Positions 59,841-64,000 of a DNA stretch of 64,000 nt are shown here, piece after piece (the stretch's first letter is position 1; each line of letters starts with the position of its first letter). The stretch comes from DASZIT01 sp963709665 (GTDB taxonomy: Bacteria; Actinomycetota; Acidimicrobiia; Acidimicrobiales; RAAP-2), in NCBI GenBank assembly GCA_963709665.1, contig CAVPWU010000003.1, positions 248,001 to 312,000 of the forward strand, in the 5' to 3' direction. The translations under genes were made by a program, and so were the position numbers. Under the pieces are notes generated by a model. It worked only from the letters and a program-made list of their open reading frames with translations. It had not been told where the DNA came from and did not search any database.

Positions 59841-60221
59841 ATGTCCACGGCCGCCCGAGCCGGGCGGATCCGTTCGCGGGCCACGTTCGAGCGACTTCGG
59901 ACGTCCGGCTCCCGCGGGGGGTCCGGTCCGGTCCGAGTGCGGTTCGTACGAGAAACGTCCTGGTCAGAGGCTCAGGTAGCCTATGCGCTGGGAAAGAAGC
60001 TCGGTGGTGCCGTGGTGCGGAACCGGCTCCGGAGACAGCTCCGGGCGGTGATGGACGACCTGGCACCCGGGTTGCCGGCCGGGGCCTACCTGGTCAGTGC
60101 CAGCCCCGATGCCACCGGGCTCCGATTCGATGAATTGAGGAAGACGATGGGCCGAGCCCTGGAGAGTGCGACGGGACGACCGGTGGCGACGCCGGCCGGC
60201 TCCCCCGGTGTCGGCCGATGA
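59841..60221 (+). CDS. rnpA: Ribonuclease P protein component
   Basis: 126 residues; RIRSRATFERLRTSGSRGG and the RNR signature AVVRNRLRRQLRAVMDDL are diagnostic of RnpA, the protein subunit that helps RNase P RNA process pre-tRNA 5' ends. Six bp after rpmH, and its stop overlaps yidD (ATGA). Confidence 0.94.
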   Translation: MSTAARAGRIRSRATFERLRTSGSRGGSGPVRVRFVRETSWSEAQVAYALGKKLGGAVVRNRLRRQLRAVMDDLAPGLPAGAYLVSASPDATGLRFDELRKTMGRALESATGRPVATPAGSPGVGR

Positions 60222-60508
60222 GCGTCACCCTCGACCCGGAGCCGGCCACCGCCGAGGAGACCCCGGCCCCCGGCCCGGTGGCCCGGGCCCTGTTGGGGGC
60301 GGTCCGGCTCTACCAGCTGGCCCGGTCGGGGCGCCCCACCGGCTGCCGCTACCTTCCGACCTGCTCCGACTACGCCGACCAGGCGATCCGGCGGTTCGGC
60401 CCGGTGCGGGGATCACGCCTGGCCCTCGCCCGCCTGTCCCGCTGCCGCCCCTGGGGCGGGCACGGGATCGACCCCGTCCCTGATCGGAGCCCCACATGTC
60501 GTCCCTGA
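60218..60508 (+). CDS. yidD: Membrane protein insertion efficiency factor YidD
   Basis: 96 residues, with CRYLPTCSDYADQAIRRFG and LARLSRCRPWGGHGIDPVP, the three-cysteine signature of YidD. It assists YidC in membrane-protein insertion. ATG 60218 overlaps the rnpA stop; its 3' end overlaps yidC's start by 13 bp. Confidence 0.94.
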   Translation: MSVTLDPEPATAEETPAPGPVARALLGAVRLYQLARSGRPTGCRYLPTCSDYADQAIRRFGPVRGSRLALARLSRCRPWGGHGIDPVPDRSPTCRP

Positions 60509-61848
60509 CCCACGCCATCGGAGGCATCTTCCAGCCGCTGCTGAAGGCGGTGGCCGACCTGCTGGCCTGGTTCTACTCCATCATCCCCAACTACCCCATC
60601 GACGTGGCGCTGCTGACCATCGTGGTGATGGCCGTCCTCACCCCCCTGACCGTCAAGAGCACCAAGAACATGGCGGCCATGCAGGCCCTGGGGCCGGAGA
60701 TGAAGAAGCTCCAGCAGAAATACAAGGGTCCGGAGAACCGCGCACTCCTCAATGAGGAGATGATGAAGCTCTACAAAGAGCACAAAGTGAATCCGGCGTC
60801 GGGCTGTCTCCCCATGCTGTTGCAGATGCCGTTCTTCCTCATCCTCTACGACGTCATCCGGGGCATCACCAACACCGTGGCCAAGGGGGCCACCCTGCCG
60901 TCGGGAGGCAAGTGCGAACCGCTGCCGGGCGCCACGGTGTGCGCCGCCCCCCGGTACATCCAGCACGACACCAAGATGTACGCAGATATCGTTGCGGCCA
61001 GTGGGAAATTGATCTCCTTCGGCATGAACTTCGCCGAAAAGCTGCTGTCCCACCACTCCTCGGTGTGGGCCGCCATCCCCTACGTCATCCTGGTGCTCGG
61101 GTCGGTGGGTCTGCAGTACCTGCAGATGAGCCGGCTGAACGCCCGGAACCCGCAGGCGGCGCAGTCCAATCCGCAGGCGGCGATGATGCAGCGGTACATG
61201 CCACTCATCTTCGGTCTTATTTACCTTAATGTTGCCGCCCTTTTGAACGTCTATTTCATCATTTCGAGCAGTATCCGCATCGGCACCCAGGAGGTGCTGT
61301 TCCGGCGGGGGATCGTGCCCGGTGCCCCGCAGGCCGGCGGGACCAAGACGGTGCCGGCCAAGGGCCCCGCCGGTACCCGGGGGGCCAAGGCCGACCGCAC
61401 CGAGCGGGAGATCCCCAAGGCCAAGCCCCCGTCGGGCACCGCCGCCAAGGCGGGCGGCGCCGGCAAGACCGGGGGGACCAAGACCGGGGGGACCAAGGGC
61501 GGTGGTGCCGGATCGGGCACGCCCGCCCGGAAGCCCACCACCGTCCGGGCCCGGGATCTCAACGGCAAGTCGACCTCCGGCAACGGAACGTCGAGCTCCG
61601 GCAACGGGAGCGGCGCCAAGGCCAACGGCTCCAACGGCTCAGGGAGTGCCCCCCGGAAGACGTCGTCGGCCAAGAGCCCGACCGGGTCGGGCGGGAGCGG
61701 GACGACCAAGGGACCGGCCTCCTCCGGGAACGGCAGGTCCGACGGATCGGGCGCGGAGGACACGAGCTCCTCCGCCGACACGACTGAGAATGCAGCGCCG
61801 AACGGGCATCCCCGCTCCAAGGCGAAGCGCGAACGAAAGGCTCGATGA
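60496..61848 (+). CDS. yidC: Membrane protein insertase YidC/Oxa1
   Basis: 450 residues. The Oxa1 core has AWFYSIIPNYPIDVALLTIV, VMAVLTPLTVKSTKNMAAMQ, the coiled-coil cytoplasmic loop LQQKYKGPENRALLNEEMMK, GCLPMLLQMPFFLILYDVI and NPQAAMMQRYMPLIFG. Five hydrophobic segments fit actinobacterial YidC. The C-terminus from about residue 275 is a long Gly/Ser/Thr/Lys/Asn low-complexity tail of about 175 residues. Inserts and folds inner-membrane proteins. Confidence 0.94.
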   Translation: MSSLTHAIGGIFQPLLKAVADLLAWFYSIIPNYPIDVALLTIVVMAVLTPLTVKSTKNMAAMQALGPEMKKLQQKYKGPENRALLNEEMMKLYKEHKVNPASGCLPMLLQMPFFLILYDVIRGITNTVAKGATLPSGGKCEPLPGATVCAAPRYIQHDTKMYADIVAASGKLISFGMNFAEKLLSHHSSVWAAIPYVILVLGSVGLQYLQMSRLNARNPQAAQSNPQAAMMQRYMPLIFGLIYLNVAALLNVYFIISSSIRIGTQEVLFRRGIVPGAPQAGGTKTVPAKGPAGTRGAKADRTEREIPKAKPPSGTAAKAGGAGKTGGTKTGGTKGGGAGSGTPARKPTTVRARDLNGKSTSGNGTSSSGNGSGAKANGSNGSGSAPRKTSSAKSPTGSGGSGTTKGPASSGNGRSDGSGAEDTSSSADTTENAAPNGHPRSKAKRERKAR

Positions 61849-61851
61849 GCA

Positions 61852-62856
61852 GTGGAGTGGGTGGAGGCCAGCGGACGATCGCTGGGTGAGGCGAGGGAGT
61901 CAGCCCTCGACCTGTTGGGTGTGGCCGAGGACGACGCCGAGTTCGTCGTCCTCAGCGAGCCGAAGGCCGGCCTGTTCGGGCGGGTGCGGGGCGAGGCGCG
62001 GGTCCAGGCCCGGGTCCGGCCGGTGGCTCCCCCGCCCAAGCGCGGGCGCCGCCAGCGACCGGACCGGAAGTCCTCCGACCAGGGTGGATCGAAGGACGGC
62101 GGCGAGCGCCGGAACGGGAACGGCAAGGCCAAGGGTGGAGACGGCGACCGGAACGGCTCGGGCAGGAAGAAGGACGAGGCGGCCAAGGGCGCCGACGCCC
62201 GGAGCGGGAACGAGACCCGGAGTGACGAGCCGCCGCCGTCCGGCGAGCGCTCCGACGGCCGGTCGCGGCAACGAAATCGACGGGGGAACGGGAGCTCCGC
62301 CAACGGGAGCGGGAGGTCCGGCTCCGGTCAACAGGTGAGGAAACGGACCGGCGATTCGCCGGAAGAGAAAGAAGGCATCGTGGAGGAGTCGTTGACGATC
62401 GAGGAGCAGGGGCAGGCCGGAAAGCAGTTCGTGGCCGGCCTGATCGAGGAGTTCGGCCTCGAGGCCGACGTGCAGTTCCGTGAGCTCGACGAGGAGACGG
62501 TGGAGGTCACCGCCGGGGGCGACGACCTGGGTCTGCTGGTGGGCCCCCGGGGCGCCACCCTCTCCGCCATCCAGGACCTGACCCGCACCTTCGTGCAGCG
62601 TCAGTCCGAGAACCGCACCGACCGGATCCTGGTGGACGTGGGTGGCTACCGCGAGAAGCGGTCGGCGGCGCTCCGCCGTTTCACCGAGGGCATCGTGGCC
62701 GAGGTCAAGGAGTCCGGAGCCGAGCGGGCCCTCGAGCCGATGAGTGCCGCGGACCGCAAGGTGGTGCACGACGCCGTCAACGAGATCGACGGGGTCCGGA
62801 CCCGCTCGGAGGGCGAGGACCCCTCGCGCTACATCGTGATCGAGCCGACGTCCTGA
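61852..62856 (+). CDS. jag: Jag/KhpB RNA-binding protein (Jag_N-KH-R3H)
   Basis: 334 residues: Jag-N at the start (WVEASGRSLGEARESALDLL), an Arg/Gly/Asn/Lys-rich disordered linker (about 60-165), KH domain (GGDDLGLLVGPRGATLSAIQ) and R3H (VGGYREKRSAALRRFTEGIV with AADRKVVHDAVNE). It binds RNA and modulates cell-division and envelope gene expression in Gram-positives. GTG 61852, 3 bp after yidC. Unusually long linker. Confidence 0.9.
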   Translation: MEWVEASGRSLGEARESALDLLGVAEDDAEFVVLSEPKAGLFGRVRGEARVQARVRPVAPPPKRGRRQRPDRKSSDQGGSKDGGERRNGNGKAKGGDGDRNGSGRKKDEAAKGADARSGNETRSDEPPPSGERSDGRSRQRNRRGNGSSANGSGRSGSGQQVRKRTGDSPEEKEGIVEESLTIEEQGQAGKQFVAGLIEEFGLEADVQFRELDEETVEVTAGGDDLGLLVGPRGATLSAIQDLTRTFVQRQSENRTDRILVDVGGYREKRSAALRRFTEGIVAEVKESGAERALEPMSAADRKVVHDAVNEIDGVRTRSEGEDPSRYIVIEPTS

Positions 62857-62880
62857 CCCGGCCCGGCACAGCGAAGTACG

Positions 62881-62909
62881 AGCGGCACCGGGTTCTGCCC
62901 GGTGCCGCT
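62881..62909 (+). terminator. Perfect 12-bp hairpin after jag
   Basis: AGCGGCACCGGG-TTCTG-CCCGGTGCCGCT, perfectly paired, 25 bp after the jag stop and before rsmG. It has no U-tract, as often in high-GC genomes, so it is an intrinsic terminator candidate or 3' stabilising hairpin. Confidence 0.6.
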
Positions 62910-62944
62910 GTCGCGTTCGGGCCCGACCCGGCGGCGGTCCCCGG

Positions 62945-63616
62945 ATGGTCGAGGGTGAGGCCCGGCCGGTGAGCGGGGAGAGCCGGGCGGTGGAGCAGGT
63001 CGGCGAGGCCCTCCGCCGGTCGGAGGCCCTGGGGTTCCTGGGGAGGATGCCCATCGAGGATCAGATCGCCCATGCACTGGGCTTCCGGTACGCGGTGGAG
63101 GGGGTCCTGCACCGGGCCCCCACCTCGGCGCTCGATCTGGGCAGCGGGGGCGGCCTGCCCGGCCTGGTCCTGGGTACCGTCTGGCCCGAGTCCACCCTGG
63201 CGCTGCTCGATGCCAGTGAGCGACGGACGGCCTTCCTTCAGCAGGAGGTCGAGACTCTGGGATGGTCGGGCCGGGTCCAGGTGGTGCGGGGGCGCGCCGA
63301 GGAGGTCGGGCGGGACCCGGCCATGGCGGGGGAGTTCGAGGTGGTGGTCTCCCGATCGTTCGGATCGCCGGCGGTGACCGCCGAGTGTGCCGCTCCCCTC
63401 CTGGGCGTGGGGGGACTGCTGGCCGTGTCGGAACCTCCCGGTGACGACCACGACGCCCGATGGAGCCCGGAGGGCCTGGGTGAGCTGGGCCTGGCCCTGA
63501 CGTCCGACTACCGCCATCTCGACCGGTTCGGCTACCAGCTCATCACCAAGGTGGCCCCGACCCCGGATCGCTATCCCCGGCGGGTCGGAATCCCCACCAA
63601 GCGCCCGCTCTTCTGA
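62945..63616 (+). CDS. rsmG: 16S rRNA (guanine527-N7)-methyltransferase RsmG (GidB)
   Basis: 223 residues; SAM-binding ALDLGSGGGLPGLVLGTVWP near residue 62, LLDASERRTAFLQQEVETLG and VVVSRSFGSPAVTAECAAPL (the RS/AxA motif of the family). Modifies G527 of 16S rRNA; loss confers low-level streptomycin resistance in other bacteria. ATG 62945 lacks a strong RBS. Followed by parS sites and parA. Confidence 0.92.
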   Translation: MVEGEARPVSGESRAVEQVGEALRRSEALGFLGRMPIEDQIAHALGFRYAVEGVLHRAPTSALDLGSGGGLPGLVLGTVWPESTLALLDASERRTAFLQQEVETLGWSGRVQVVRGRAEEVGRDPAMAGEFEVVVSRSFGSPAVTAECAAPLLGVGGLLAVSEPPGDDHDARWSPEGLGELGLALTSDYRHLDRFGYQLITKVAPTPDRYPRRVGIPTKRPLF

Positions 63617-63668
63617 GCTGGCGTTCGGCGACACCCCACTCCCCTCCCCCACCCCCGTTCGGCCGGGA

Positions 63669-63684
63669 TGTTTCACGTGGAACA
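63669..63684. promoter_or_regulatory. parS centromere site 1
   Basis: TGTTTCACGTGGAACA, one mismatch from the ParB-binding consensus TGTTTCACGTGAAACA. Confidence 0.9.
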
Positions 63685-63851
63685 TCGTCGAGACGGCGCC
63701 GGCTCTCCGGAGACTCGGGCGTCTGACCAGGGGATTCCCACGGACCGGCTCGACGGGGTCCCGTCCGGGTCCCCCCCGGGGTGACCACCGCCGGGTTGGT
63801 CGGAGTGCCGACTCCCGCCGTCCGGCCCGGCACCTCACCCCGATCTGCAAC

Positions 63852-63867
63852 TGTTCCACGTGAAACA
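63852..63867. promoter_or_regulatory. parS centromere site 2
   Basis: TGTTCCACGTGAAACA, the mirror image of site 1 (reverse complement identical), 168 bp downstream. Paired parS sites by parAB are expected near an actinobacterial origin. Confidence 0.9.
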
Positions 63868-63946
63868 TGTCGGTAAAGGCTTGACCTGCTGAGCGAGGAG
63901 CGGAAGGATGTGGACCTTGACCCCTGAACCCCCGAGGAGACGATAA

Positions 63947-64000
63947 GTGCGCGGGCTCCGCAGAGATCGAGGGAAGTCGTCCGCGGCCCCCGAGACGACT
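63947..64000 (+). CDS. parA: Probable ParA (start only, runs off the right edge)
   Basis: A GTG at 63947 follows GAGGAG by 8 nt and opens V(M)RGLRRDRGKSSAAPETT, 18 residues before the window ends. The basic, disordered N-terminus and the position after rsmG and two parS sites fit chromosome-partition ATPase ParA. No catalytic motif is visible yet. Confidence 0.5.
   Translation, partial: MRGLRRDRGKSSAAPETT

Larger units (their letters stand above)
63617..63946. other. rsmG-parA gap containing two parS sites
   Basis: 330-bp non-coding region, GC- and CCC-rich. It holds two parS copies (separate entries) and, near its 3' end, the GAGGAG ribosome-binding site of the next gene at 63934-63939. 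Nothing else is supported. Confidence 0.55.

Noticed and set aside
1..64000. CRISPR array
   Set aside because: No regularly spaced direct repeats and no cas gene were seen; the repeated 14-bp elements are kilobases apart and sit in promoters.

Overview
The window is high-GC DNA with short intergenic gaps, frequent GTG starts and F420/flavin (LLM-type) oxidoreductases, a mycothiol-dependent-type isomerase, a Mce3R-like regulator family and AveC-family membrane proteins. With the origin order gyrA-gyrB-dciA-recF-dnaN-dnaA / rpmH-rnpA-yidD-yidC-jag-rsmG-(parA), this points to an actinobacterium, plausibly of the Acidimicrobiia. The lineage is inferred from gene content; no 16S gene is present.

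Layout. (a) 1-6.2 kb: a divergent aldehyde dehydrogenase and acyl-CoA ligase/alcohol dehydrogenase set, then a phosphoenolpyruvate synthase preceded by a DosR/OsdR-like box. (b) 6.2-12.5 kb: a small leftward cluster (NTF2-like, unknown, MDMPI-like), a PAS-GGDEF-EAL cyclic-di-GMP protein, and a membrane protein whose 5' region looks scrambled. (c) 12.5-19.7 kb: two divergent operons (TetR, two LLM oxidoreductases and an enoyl-CoA hydratase leftward; NTF2-like, SDR and a secreted GH2 glycosidase rightward) around a 31-bp near-perfect palindrome. (d) 19.9-24.6 kb: SulP transporter, SHOCT and DUF6325 proteins, a glycosyltransferase and a hexapeptide acyltransferase. (e) 24.66-50.28 kb: a catabolic-looking genomic island. 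It is bounded on the right by an intact tRNA-Ile(GAT) and on the left by a 27-bp copy of that tRNA's 3' half; both ends also carry an inverted 15-bp GTAGGACA-type element. (f) 50.2-64 kb: tRNA-Ile, gyrA, gyrB, dciA, recF, dnaN, dnaA, the putative origin, rpmH to rsmG, two parS sites and the start of a probable parA.

The island is the most interesting part. It encodes two cytochromes P450, a small ferredoxin, three SDRs, two aldehyde dehydrogenases (one frameshifted), an LLM oxidoreductase, a DapB-like dehydrogenase, a nitroreductase-like protein, two AveC-family membrane proteins, three ABC-type ligand-binding proteins without any permease or ATPase, and a NorD/NorQ-type VWA and AAA+ pair. 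It also encodes two tandem-TetR (Mce3R-like) regulators and one ordinary TetR. Eight copies of one asymmetric 14-bp element, consensus AACAARTNTYAGGT (R=A/G, Y=C/T), lie in front of most of its transcription units. This suggests one coordinated regulon, probably read by the tandem-TetR proteins, that oxidises a hydrophobic substrate through alcohol and aldehyde to acid. The substrate cannot be read from the sequence.
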